Positions 1-6,250 of a DNA stretch of 8,509 nucleotides are shown here, piece by piece. Within the stretch, counting starts at the first letter, position 1, and every line of letters begins with the position of its first letter. The position numbers and the translations under genes were made by a program. This DNA is from Chloroflexota bacterium (GTDB lineage Bacteria; Chloroflexota; Limnocylindria; Limnocylindrales; CSP1-4): NCBI GenBank assembly GCA_013696275.1, contig JACCYW010000354.1:1-8509 (forward strand), read 5' to 3'. The notes under the pieces were generated by a model that was not told the origin of the DNA, did not search any database, and saw nothing but the letters and a program-made list of their open reading frames with translations.

Positions 1-31
1 GTTGGACGCTCCCCCGTCAGGCTGCGCACCG

Positions 32-199
32 ATGTCCGTCTCCGTCCTGCTCCGCCTTGTCAGCGACACCCTCACGTCTGGGCGCGTGGCCGGCCATGCC
101 GAGGTCGTGGAGACGGGCGAGACGGCCAGGTTCAAGGATCCGGCCGAGATGCTCCAGATCCTCCGCCGGGTCAGCACTCAGGGCGGGCTTCACAAGGGG
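32..199 (+). CDS. Small conserved-looking domain, in frame with the following secreted protein
   Basis: The reading frame from the ATG at 32 encodes about 56 residues with the core pattern LLRLVSDTL..GRVAGHAEVVETGE...F.DPAEMLQILRRV. From memory this resembles short stand-alone proteins (about 50-70 residues) common in uncultured Chloroflexota, where a beta-rich 'G-x-(L/V)-x-G-x-(A/V)-E-V-V-(E/D)-T-G' segment is followed by a helix ending LLRR. I could not check that. The function of such proteins is unknown to me. It has no signal peptide or membrane segment and should be cytoplasmic. There is no stop codon before the next module; the frame continues straight into an ATG at 200/206 with its own SD. 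A TGA at 201-203 in another frame would give an ATGA overlap, so a one-base indel may have fused two genes. No good SD is visible before 32, and the true start may lie outside the window. Confidence 0.4.
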
Positions 200-205
200 A
201 TGACG

Positions 206-391
206 ATGCATCGGACGGTCACGACGGGTCAGCGCCCGAGGCGTAGGCTCATCGGCGCCCGGGCCGGTTCCCTGGTCCTGAGCGCCTTGCTCTTGGGAGT
301 GGCGCCCGTCACCGTGCGCGCCGCGACGCTCACGGTCACCTACACGAACGACGCGGGTTCAGGCTCGCTGCGCGCCGCCATCACGGCTGCC
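206..391 (+). pseudogene. Truncated secreted beta-helix-type protein, N-terminal fragment
   Basis: Starting at the ATG at 206, with the SD AAGGGG at 194-199 six bases upstream, the product has a basic N-terminus (residues 1-18, with a QRPRRR segment), a hydrophobic core (SLVLSALLLGVAPVTV) and a likely signal-peptidase site after VRA. The mature part opens with ATLTVTYTNDAGSGSLRAAI, the T-V-T-x-x-N-D-x-G-x-G-S-L-R-x-A-I signature that begins many secreted right-handed beta-helix or adhesin-like proteins. Homology stops at about 391. After that the frame runs through unrelated sequence and then antisense to the hydantoinase, with no further beta-helix repeats. Such proteins normally run to several hundred residues, so this is read as a 3'-truncated remnant. 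The truncation point is an inference; that the signature is followed by unlike sequence is seen directly. Confidence 0.6.
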
Positions 392-454
392 TGTTCACCG
401 ATGGTGGCTTTCTGTAGGGGTTGGGCCCTATCCAGGTCGACGTCTGCTCTTGCT
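392..454. other. Junction segment between the broken gene and the hydantoinase 3' end
   Basis: These 63 bases belong neither to the beta-helix gene nor to the hydantoinase, whose stop is at 455-457. They contain a weak inverted repeat, TAGGG (415-419) and CCCTA (426-430) with a six-base loop, and no T-run, so terminator function for the minus-strand hydantoinase is doubtful. The segment could be the scar of a deletion or the end of an eroded mobile element. No transposase remnant is recognisable. Confidence 0.3.
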
Positions 455-1855
455 TCAGACGAGGTACTCGCGCGCGGTCGAGCGGCGCAGGAAACGGCCA
501 TGCCCCTTCGCGCCCTTCCATCGTCCGTCCTCCACCACGACGCGACCGCGCGAAAGCACCACATCGCTGCCACCGACCACCGAGCGGCCCTCGTAGCACG
601 AATAGTCCACGTTCATGTGGTGTGTCGAGGCAGAGATGGTATGACGACGTTCCGGATCGTAGACGACCAGGTCGGCGTCCGCGCCCGGTGCCACGACGCC
701 TTTCCGCCCGGCCAATCCGAACATCCGGGCCGGCGCAGCGCTGAGAGTCTCCACCCAGCGCTCGCGCGAGATCCGGCCGGTCACGACGCCGCCGTCGTGC
801 ATCAGGTCGACGCGATCCTCGACGCCCGGCAGCCCATTCGGCACCTTCCGGAAATCTCCCTGGCCGAGCTGCTTCTGATCGGCGAAGTCGAACGGGCAGT
901 GGTCGGTCGAGACGACCTGGAGGTCGTCCTTGGCCAGCCCGCGCCAGAGCTGGTCTTGGTGGTCGGCCGGCCGCAGCGGCGGGGAGCAGACGAATTTCGC
1001 GCCCTGGAAGCCGTTGGCCATGTCGTCGAGCGAGAGGAAGAGGTACTGCGGGCAGGTTTCGGCGAAGGCCATGGCACCGCGACCCCTGGCCGCCTGGACC
1101 ATCTCCAGGGCGTCGCGTGCTGAAAGATGGACGATGTAGACCGGCACGCCGGTGGCCTCAGCCAGTCGGATGACCCGATTGGTGGCTTCGCCCTCGAAGA
1201 TGGGGTAGCGCACGACGCCGTGATAGTAAGGATCCGTCTCGCCGCGCTCCACCGCCTGAGCTGCCACGACATCGATGGCCATCCCGTTCTCGGCGTGCAT
1301 CATGATCAGCCCGCCGTTCTTGGCCGTCTGCTGCATCGCCCGCAGGATGGCGCCATCGTCGGAGTAGAAGACGCCCGGATAGGCCGTAAAGAGCTTGAAG
1401 TCGGTGACCCCTTCGTCGACCAGGGTGTCCATCTCGGCGAGGGTCCCCTCGTTGACGTCGGACATGATCATGTGGAAGCCGTAGTCGACGCAGGCGTTGC
1501 CCTGGGCCTTGGCGTGCCAGGCGTCGAGCCCCTCGCGCAGCGACTTACCGCGCGACTGGACCGCGAAGTCGATGATGGTGGTGGTCCCGCCGAAGGCTGC
1601 CGCCCGCGTTCCGGTCTCGAAGGTGTCCTTGGCGAATGTCCCGCCGAAGGGCAGCTCCATGTGCGTGTGCACGTCGATGGCGCCGGGGATGACCAGCTTG
1701 CCCGAGGCGTCGATGGTGCGGTCGACGCCGTTCGCTGCGCTCGAGCCGGCGACGCCCGGGCCGACCTGCGCGATCGTCTCACCGTCGACCAGCACGTCCG
1801 CCTGGGTCGAGCCGTCCGCGTTGACCACCGTGCCGCCGCTGATCACGATGCGCAT
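455..1855 (-). CDS. hydA: Dihydropyrimidinase / D-hydantoinase
   Basis: A complete 466-residue cyclic amidohydrolase, the usual length for the family, predicted to hydrolyse dihydropyrimidines or 5-substituted hydantoins to N-carbamoyl amino acids in the cytoplasm. The binuclear metal site is intact: His63 and His65 (DVHTH), the lysine that is carbamylated, Lys154 (TDFKLF), His187 (MMHAEN), His243 (IVHLS) and Asp318 (STDHCPF). Tyr159 (TAYPG), conserved in dihydropyrimidinases and positioned to stabilise the transition state, and the NGLPGVE loop (340-346) that contacts the substrate amide also match. The C-terminus, ending FLRRSTAREYL, is typical. This set separates it from allantoinase and dihydroorotase. 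The exact substrate (dihydrouracil or a hydantoin) cannot be read from sequence. The ATG at 1855 has an SD, GGAGGAA, five bases upstream. It lies downstream of vapBC on the same strand with a 97-nt gap and may have its own promoter. Confidence 0.93.
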   Translation of the reverse strand: MRIVISGGTVVNADGSTQADVLVDGETIAQVGPGVAGSSAANGVDRTIDASGKLVIPGAIDVHTHMELPFGGTFAKDTFETGTRAAAFGGTTTIIDFAVQSRGKSLREGLDAWHAKAQGNACVDYGFHMIMSDVNEGTLAEMDTLVDEGVTDFKLFTAYPGVFYSDDGAILRAMQQTAKNGGLIMMHAENGMAIDVVAAQAVERGETDPYYHGVVRYPIFEGEATNRVIRLAEATGVPVYIVHLSARDALEMVQAARGRGAMAFAETCPQYLFLSLDDMANGFQGAKFVCSPPLRPADHQDQLWRGLAKDDLQVVSTDHCPFDFADQKQLGQGDFRKVPNGLPGVEDRVDLMHDGGVVTGRISRERWVETLSAAPARMFGLAGRKGVVAPGADADLVVYDPERRHTISASTHHMNVDYSCYEGRSVVGGSDVVLSRGRVVVEDGRWKGAKGHGRFLRRSTAREYLV

Positions 1856-1860
1856 CCCGG

Positions 1861-1867
1861 TTCCTCC
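1861..1867 (-). promoter_or_regulatory. Ribosome binding site of the hydantoinase gene
   Basis: The minus strand reads GGAGGAA, a near-perfect anti-16S match, five bases before the ATG at 1855-1853. It fixes the start codon of the hydantoinase. A -10-like TACCAT lies further upstream (plus-strand 1891-1896), but no matching -35 hexamer is seen. Confidence 0.75.
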
Positions 1868-1928
1868 GTTCTGGTCCTTGGATCCCCAGCATGGTAGACG
1901 GCGCGGCCGGCATCACCTGAGGTGGGCG

Positions 1929-1955
1929 CTGGTCCTCGTCACTGGTTCCTCGTCA
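1929..1955. repeat. Abutting tandem repeat, 13/14 bp, two copies
   Basis: CTGGTCCTCGTCA (1929-1941) is followed directly by CTGGTTCCTCGTCA (1942-1955). The copies differ by one inserted T. The second copy carries the vapC stop codon (TGA on the minus strand, 1953-1955). It looks like a small slippage duplication at the 3' end of vapC. Confidence 0.6.
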
Positions 1956-1962
1956 GAGGAAC
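1945..1962 (-). terminator. Perfect 7-bp stem-loop across the vapC stop codon
   Basis: GTTCCTC (1945-1951) and GAGGAAC (1956-1962) pair perfectly around a four-base loop that contains most of the vapC stop codon. On the minus strand it is followed by CAGTGACG and not a U-tract, so it is not a standard intrinsic terminator. It could mark the 3' end of the vapBC message or protect it, or be chance. Confidence 0.35.
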
Positions 1963-2384
1963 GGGTTCCGGTGGGCGACCTGTGGGAAGCGGGCGAAGTC
2001 CCCATCGAGGGTCAGGATCTCATGGACGCCGTGCTCGAGTGACAGCGCGACGAGATGGGCATCGTGCACCAGGTTGCCGGTCACCGGACTCTTCGCAAGG
2101 ACACGATCCAGGACAGTGCGGTGCTGGGGTGTCTCGCTCAGCACGCGAGCCACCGGAGGACCGATGAAGTCGCCGATGGCCGTGACCGCATCCCGCGTCG
2201 ACGAAGGTGGATCGAACACCCGATGGTGGGTCACGACCCTTAGGAACTCGTACAGCGACGGCCAATACAACGCGTACGGGACCGTTCCCTCCGCCATCGT
2301 CCGCAGCAGCTCATGGGCGTGCTCGTGGTGTTCGGTGCCTCGCCGATGGGCGTGCACCAGGATGTTCGTGTCCAACCCGACCAC
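1953..2384 (-). CDS. vapC: Type II toxin VapC, PIN-domain ribonuclease
   Basis: A 143-residue PIN-domain protein, normal length for VapC toxins, which are Mg2+-dependent endoribonucleases (often of tRNA or rRNA) held inactive by VapB. The acidic catalytic set is present: Asp5 in the N-terminal GLDTNILV strand, Glu46 (SLYEFLRV), Asp108 (VHDAHLVAL), and Asp127/Asp129 (LTLDGDFARF). The protein should therefore be active. The start is GTG at 2384, chosen because the family begins M-x-G-L-D-T-N. It lies four bases after the vapB stop, so the two are co-translated, and there is no strong SD of its own, which suggests coupling. The RNA target is not predictable from sequence. The gene follows the usual antitoxin-first order and transcribes toward the hydantoinase. 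Confidence 0.9.
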   Translation of the reverse strand: MVGLDTNILVHAHRRGTEHHEHAHELLRTMAEGTVPYALYWPSLYEFLRVVTHHRVFDPPSSTRDAVTAIGDFIGPPVARVLSETPQHRTVLDRVLAKSPVTGNLVHDAHLVALSLEHGVHEILTLDGDFARFPQVAHRNPFL

Positions 2385-2388
2385 GTGC

Positions 2389-2628
2389 CTAGCCGCGTTC
2401 CATCAGGTCGAACAGCTTGTCCCGGTCGGTCAGATCCACGCCCGGCAGTGTCTTGCCCGCCACCGTCTTGAGCTGGAAGCGGTAGCGGCTGCCCTGCTGC
2501 GGTCGGTTCAAGGTCAGACCGTCGCGGAGGGCGTCGTTGATGACGTCCTTCAGGGGTCGATCCAGGTCGGTCGCCCGGCGCCTTGCCAGGCGCATGACGT
2601 CATCGTCGAGCGTCAAAGTGGTCCTCAT
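2389..2628 (-). CDS. vapB: Antitoxin VapB, ribbon-helix-helix type
   Basis: A 79-residue antitoxin. Residues 1-45 (MRTTLTLDDDV through the INDALRDGL helix) form the ribbon-helix-helix DNA-binding fold typical of VapB: a short beta strand rich in Thr/Leu, then two helices. The C-terminal part (about 46-79, with the PGVDLTDRDKLFDLM segment) should be the flexible arm that wraps around VapC and blocks its active site. The ATG at 2628 was preferred over upstream in-frame ATGs (2637, 2634 and 2664) because MRTTLTLD is the conserved N-terminus and because a promoter with its -10 at 2636-2641 places transcription start at about this ATG. No SD precedes it. VapB with VapC probably represses its own promoter through the palindrome at 2630-2643. 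Confidence 0.88.
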   Translation of the reverse strand: MRTTLTLDDDVMRLARRRATDLDRPLKDVINDALRDGLTLNRPQQGSRYRFQLKTVAGKTLPGVDLTDRDKLFDLMERG

Positions 2629-2629
2629 G

Positions 2630-2643
2630 CGCATCATGATGCG
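2630..2643. promoter_or_regulatory. Probable vapBC operator, perfect 14-bp palindrome
   Basis: CGCATCATGATGCG is a perfect inverted repeat one base upstream of the vapB ATG, and it contains the putative -10 hexamer. Ribbon-helix-helix antitoxins bind such short palindromes as dimers and repress their own operon. An 8-bp part of it, TCATGATG, occurs again at 2722-2729, and might be a secondary half-site. Confidence 0.6.
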
Positions 2644-2664
2644 TGACGGGCCCGACGACGTCAA
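2636..2664 (-). promoter_or_regulatory. Putative vapBC promoter (TTGACG-N17-CATCAT)
   Basis: On the minus strand a -35 element TTGACG (2664-2659, five of six consensus bases) is separated by exactly 17 bases from CATCAT (2641-2636, four of six). A start point about seven bases further on falls at 2628-2629, the first base of the vapB start codon, so the mRNA would be leaderless or nearly so. This fits the absence of an SD there. Confidence 0.5.
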
Positions 2665-2944
2665 CTCGCATCCGGTCGATCTGGGGCCGCGGCCGGAAGC
2701 GTCAGGTTCTCCGCCACAGGGTCATGATGGCTGGTACCCTCATCCCCGCGCAAGCGAGCACATCCCAGCAGTCCGGCGTCGGTCCTCCCCCAGGGACCGG
2801 CGCCGGTCTCATTGCCACGGCAGGTCGTCGGACCCGAGGCCAGGCGACAGGAACCGATCAGCGTGACCTGGATGTTCGCTGCCGTCCGTGTAAGGTGTGA
2901 CTTGACCGGTCAGCAGCCGTAGCCGACTGGAAGAGGGCCGTACC
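2665..2944. other. Divergent intergenic region between vapBC and the M4 protease gene
   Basis: No convincing gene is seen here. The region holds a perfect 14-bp palindrome, GACCGGCGCCGGTC (2795-2808), just after a partly overlapping 6-bp stem (CGGTCC 2780-2785 with GGACCG 2794-2799). A perfect 10-bp palindrome, TGACCGGTCA (2903-2912), lies 32 bases before the protease ATG and overlaps a TTGACC (2902-2907). No well-placed -10 follows that hexamer, so the protease promoter is unassigned. The SD of the protease is GAAGAGGG at 2930-2937, seven bases before ATG 2945. Confidence 0.5.
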
Positions 2945-5176
2945 ATGCGCCGATCCCTGGTCATCGCGGTGATGATGACCGTGCTCGCGATCCCCGCCGC
3001 CGGTAGCTCAGCGGCCCGCGCTGCAGAGGGCCGATCAGCGGACCGCACCATCCTGGCGACCATCCCTGGATCGCAGGTCGCCTACCATGCAGAGACCGGC
3101 CGCGCGCGCTTCCTTGTCGTTGGCGCTACGCGATCACTTTCCTGGGCCAAGCCCGACCAGACCCTGATATCCACTTCGCGCGCCTTTCTGGCCGACATCG
3201 GACCGCTGTTCGGTATCGGCCGACCGGACACCGACCTCGAGCTGGCGCGACAGATGACAGCCCGGGACGGTCGCCAGATGATGCGCTACCAGCAGCTCCG
3301 GGCAGGCGTGCCGGTCCTGGGTGGTGAGCTCATCGTGGAGATGGGCGCGCGAGGCGAGGTGCGCAGAGCATCGGGTGAGGCCCTGCCCGACGACTGGCCG
3401 GTCGCCACCCGAGCCTCGCTCTCACCCTCCCGGGCCGTCAGCGCGGCTCTCGAGGTCGTCGCCCGCGACCATGGCATACCCATCGATCGACTGCGAACAG
3501 GCCCGCCGACGCTGGCCATCGTGGACCCTCGGATCATCGGCGGGCCGGGCATCCCGTTGCCGCGCCTGACGTGGCGAGTGGATGTCGAGGCCGACGCTCC
3601 ACGTCTGAGCCAGATGGTCTTCATCGACGCTGCGAGCGGTGCCGTGGCCCACAGGAGCTCGCGCATCCACCAGGCCCTCAGCCGGCGCATCTGCGATTTC
3701 CACGACGTCCGCAGGAAGAGGTTCGAATGCGTCAGGGACGTCGCCCGCACCGAGGGTCAGCCACCGTCCGGCGTGGCCGAGGTGGATCGCGCCTATCGCA
3801 ACATCGCCGACTTCGACGAGTTCTATCGAACGACCTTCGGCCGGGACGCCATAGACGACGCCGGGATGCCATATGTGGCCACCGTCCGCTACTGCAAGCC
3901 GAACTGGTGTCCGATGCAGAACGCCTTCTGGGATTGGGAGAAGGAGCAGGTAGCTTTCGGTAACGGCTGGGCGAGTGCCGATGATCTGGTGGCGCACGAG
4001 TACCAGCATGGTGTACTCGACCACGGCAGCCGGCTCTTCTACCACTACCAGTCGGGCGCGATCAACGAATCGTTGTCCGACATCTTCGGCGAGATGGTCG
4101 ATCTGAGCAACGCCCGAGGCGATGACCGGCCGGCGGTGCGATGGCTCTTCGGTGAGGACATCATCGGCTACGGAGTGCTGCGCGATCTGCAGCATCCGCC
4201 GGCCTATGGCGATCCCGACCGTGTGGGCAGCAGCCTATTCCGGACCGGCAGCGCTGACGACGGCGGTGTCCATACCAATAGCGGTGTCCTCAACAAGACA
4301 GCGGCACTGCTGACGGACGGCGGCTCGTTCAATGGCTATGCCATCGATCCGTTGGGCATCGGGCGGACGGCCGCCGTCTTCTACGAGATGATGCTCCATG
4401 GGCTCACCTCTGCCGGCGACTTCAGCGATGTGTCGAGCGCGTTGCCCCATGCGTGCGACAGTCTGATCGGCTCGGCCGGGATAGCGGCGAACCACTGCGT
4501 TGAGGTCAGGCAGGCTGTCCTGGCCACCGAGCTGCAGCTCAAGCCATCTGGTGCGGCGCCCGAGGGCGCCCCCGTCTGCCGCAGCGGCACGGTCGCGGAG
4601 GATGCCTTCTTCGACGATATGGAGGAGCCGGCGGCCGGCAACTGGTCAGCGATATCTTTCGGGGACAGCGCGATCCACTGGTTCTATCCTCAGAACACAC
4701 ATCCGCGCAGCAGATGGGATGCCACTTACGCCTCGAGCGGCAAACGCAATCTGTACGGCGAGGACCCCAAGGTCGTCTCCGACTCCGCGATGGTGCTGAC
4801 ACGAGAGGTCAGGGTGCCCCAAGGTGGCTACCTCCACCTGCGGCATGCCTTCGCGTTCGACCATTCTGGTTCGACCGCCCGTGACGGCGGTCTGATCGAG
4901 CTGAGCGTAGACGGTGGGCCCTGGTTCGACGCACGTGCCTATTTCACGCACGGCGGCTACAACGGGACGCTCGCCCGAGGCAACGGCAATCCTCACGGAG
5001 GCGAGCGGGCCTTCACGGCCCACAGCTATGGCTACGGAGCCAGCCGCATCGATCTTGGCGCCTGGGCCGGGAACACGATCCGGGTCAGGTTCCGGACAGC
5101 CAGCGACGGCCGGGTCAGGGACTACGGCTGGTATATCGACGATGTGCGCATCTATCGCTGCCGGCCCGCCGGATAG
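2945..5176 (+). CDS. Secreted M4 (thermolysin-family) metalloprotease with C-terminal beta-sandwich domain
   Basis: A 743-residue secreted zinc endopeptidase. Residues 1-27 are a signal peptide (MRRSLVIAV.., hydrophobic core, AARA). An FTP/PepSY-type inhibitory propeptide follows (about 60-240; QQLRAGVPVLGGEL, then a TWRVDVEA..VFIDAASG strand pair). The catalytic domain (about 280-530) has HEYQHGV with His351, Glu352 and His355, the third zinc ligand Glu375 and Asp379 (GAINESLSDIFG), and the catalytic His443 (GGVHTNSGVLNK). The 24-residue spacing from His351 to Glu375 equals that of thermolysin (142 to 166). Residues about 550-740, opening FFDDME and ending GWYIDDVRIYRC, resemble the beta-sandwich domain attached to immune-inhibitor-A-like and other secreted proteases. 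Eight cysteines, all beyond residue 249, suggest disulfides. The SD GAAGAGGG fixes the start. It should be exported, self-cleave its propeptide and degrade proteins outside the cell. Its target is unknown. Confidence 0.93.
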   Translation: MRRSLVIAVMMTVLAIPAAGSSAARAAEGRSADRTILATIPGSQVAYHAETGRARFLVVGATRSLSWAKPDQTLISTSRAFLADIGPLFGIGRPDTDLELARQMTARDGRQMMRYQQLRAGVPVLGGELIVEMGARGEVRRASGEALPDDWPVATRASLSPSRAVSAALEVVARDHGIPIDRLRTGPPTLAIVDPRIIGGPGIPLPRLTWRVDVEADAPRLSQMVFIDAASGAVAHRSSRIHQALSRRICDFHDVRRKRFECVRDVARTEGQPPSGVAEVDRAYRNIADFDEFYRTTFGRDAIDDAGMPYVATVRYCKPNWCPMQNAFWDWEKEQVAFGNGWASADDLVAHEYQHGVLDHGSRLFYHYQSGAINESLSDIFGEMVDLSNARGDDRPAVRWLFGEDIIGYGVLRDLQHPPAYGDPDRVGSSLFRTGSADDGGVHTNSGVLNKTAALLTDGGSFNGYAIDPLGIGRTAAVFYEMMLHGLTSAGDFSDVSSALPHACDSLIGSAGIAANHCVEVRQAVLATELQLKPSGAAPEGAPVCRSGTVAEDAFFDDMEEPAAGNWSAISFGDSAIHWFYPQNTHPRSRWDATYASSGKRNLYGEDPKVVSDSAMVLTREVRVPQGGYLHLRHAFAFDHSGSTARDGGLIELSVDGGPWFDARAYFTHGGYNGTLARGNGNPHGGERAFTAHSYGYGASRIDLGAWAGNTIRVRFRTASDGRVRDYGWYIDDVRIYRCRPAG

Positions 5177-5178
5177 CG
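5156..5178 (+). terminator. Imperfect stem-loop across the protease stop codon
   Basis: CGCTG-CCGG-CCCG-CCGG-AT-AGCG can fold into about nine pairs, with one G-U pair and one bulged base. It includes the TAG stop at 5174-5176. No U-tract follows, so it is only a weak terminator candidate between the convergent protease genes. The remaining gap to 5215 shows nothing else. Confidence 0.25.
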
Positions 5179-5215
5179 ACGCTACGGACCGCTGCCGGCC
5201 CCTGGTTGACGAATG

Positions 5216-6250
5216 TCAGGAGCCTGGGTTGGTGCTCCAGCCGATGTCACGGAACAGCGCCAGCGTGAGTGCACCTGGCGCATGGAGGACTTCACCGTTG
5301 TCCAGGAATGGGGTCATCAGGGCGTCGGCGGACCCAGTCGGGAACGCCGCCTCATCGAAATGGGAGTTGCTCGAGCCGGCCTGCCATGGCTTGGGGGCAT
5401 AGAGCTTTGCCCGACCGCCGTTCTGGGCCACTACCTCCGCGCCGCCGAAGAAGACACTGCCGTCAGTGAGCTGCGTGCGCAGGGTCGCCGATGGATTGGG
5501 ATAGAGCTGTGTCTTGGTCAGCTTGTTGCCCCCGGAGCGGGCGCTCCTCTCGTTGACGTCGTAGCGGGTCGCATACATCGGCGGGGGTGACCCATCGTGC
5601 AGACCCCAGCCGCCCTGCCTGCCGGCCACCGAGAAGGTGCTCAGGAATCCCAGCCCATGGCCCAGCTCATGGAGCACCACGGTCAGGAAGTCGTACTTGC
5701 CGGCCGGTCCGGTGCCATCGGTGCCCAGGTACCAGTCGGGGAAGGAACTGTTGAAGTTGGCGCTGATCTCGATCGGTGCGCCCCCCTGACAGTCGCACAG
5801 CGCTTCGGCCAGGGCGGCCGGATACACGAAGCCGTCGGACAGGAAGTAGAAGGCGGTCGGGCCGGCAGCGCCGAGCACGCCGGCCCCCATCGGCGTCCAG
5901 TTAGCGGTCACATGGATGGTCCGCGGTGAGACGACCCGAGCTTCCCAGATGTCGACGGCGACTTGGAAGGCAGCCCTGGCCTTGGCACTGAAGCCGTTGT
6001 ATTCGACCTCGATGGTGGCCGACGGTGGACCACCGCGGCGCACCGACGCCCGAGGCAGGATGGGCGCCGTCTGCACCTCCCGATGGCCGGCCCTGACCTC
6101 GACCTGACTGCCTGGCAGACGGCTCATCAGCCGGGCACCGGTATGGGTCGGAGAGGCGGTCACAGCCGGTGCGACCACTACCGTCAGCGCCAGGGCCAGC
6201 AGCGCGGCCATGGTGGAGTGGCGCGTCAAGCGCGGCAAAGGTGTCGTCAT
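5216..6250 (-). CDS. Secreted zinc metalloprotease with split metzincin-like site
   Basis: A 344-residue exported protein. The ATG at 6250 was chosen because a purine-rich GAGAGGGGG lies 11 or so bases upstream and the signal peptide begins right after it: a basic stretch, the core AALLALALTVVVAPAV, and cleavage near VTA (about residue 32). An upstream in-frame ATG at 6298 has no SD. The catalytic motif is VVLHELGHGLGF, with His194, Glu195, His198 and Gly201. At the place where metzincins have a third His (HExxHxxGxxH) there is Ser204. About 96 residues after Gly201 come SHFDE (His297) and then ALMTP (Met312), resembling the third ligand and Met-turn of matrixins. Near the end, ALTLALFRDIGW recalls the conserved C-terminal helix of related uncharacterised bacterial proteases. 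A third ligand at His297 is inference. Cys152 and Cys154 form a CDC pair. The gene converges on the M4 gene with a 39-nt gap. Substrate and family name are unknown to me. Confidence 0.8.
   Translation of the reverse strand: MTTPLPRLTRHSTMAALLALALTVVVAPAVTASPTHTGARLMSRLPGSQVEVRAGHREVQTAPILPRASVRRGGPPSATIEVEYNGFSAKARAAFQVAVDIWEARVVSPRTIHVTANWTPMGAGVLGAAGPTAFYFLSDGFVYPAALAEALCDCQGGAPIEISANFNSSFPDWYLGTDGTGPAGKYDFLTVVLHELGHGLGFLSTFSVAGRQGGWGLHDGSPPPMYATRYDVNERSARSGGNKLTKTQLYPNPSATLRTQLTDGSVFFGGAEVVAQNGGRAKLYAPKPWQAGSSNSHFDEAAFPTGSADALMTPFLDNGEVLHAPGALTLALFRDIGWSTNPGS

Noticed and set aside
392..1123. Plus-strand open frame continuing from the left-edge gene
   Set aside because: From 455 it is antisense to the complete hydantoinase and has low-complexity, Arg/Val/Glu-rich content with no recognisable domain.
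1127..1897. 256-codon plus-strand open frame
   Set aside because: It is antisense to the hydantoinase, whose metal ligands and SD are all intact on the other strand.
2629..2664. Upstream ATG at 2664 for vapB
   Set aside because: It lies at the putative -35 element, adds 12 residues absent from VapB proteins, and has no SD.
3422..4195. 257-codon minus-strand open frame
   Set aside because: It is antisense to the M4 catalytic domain, a typical effect of high-GC third positions.
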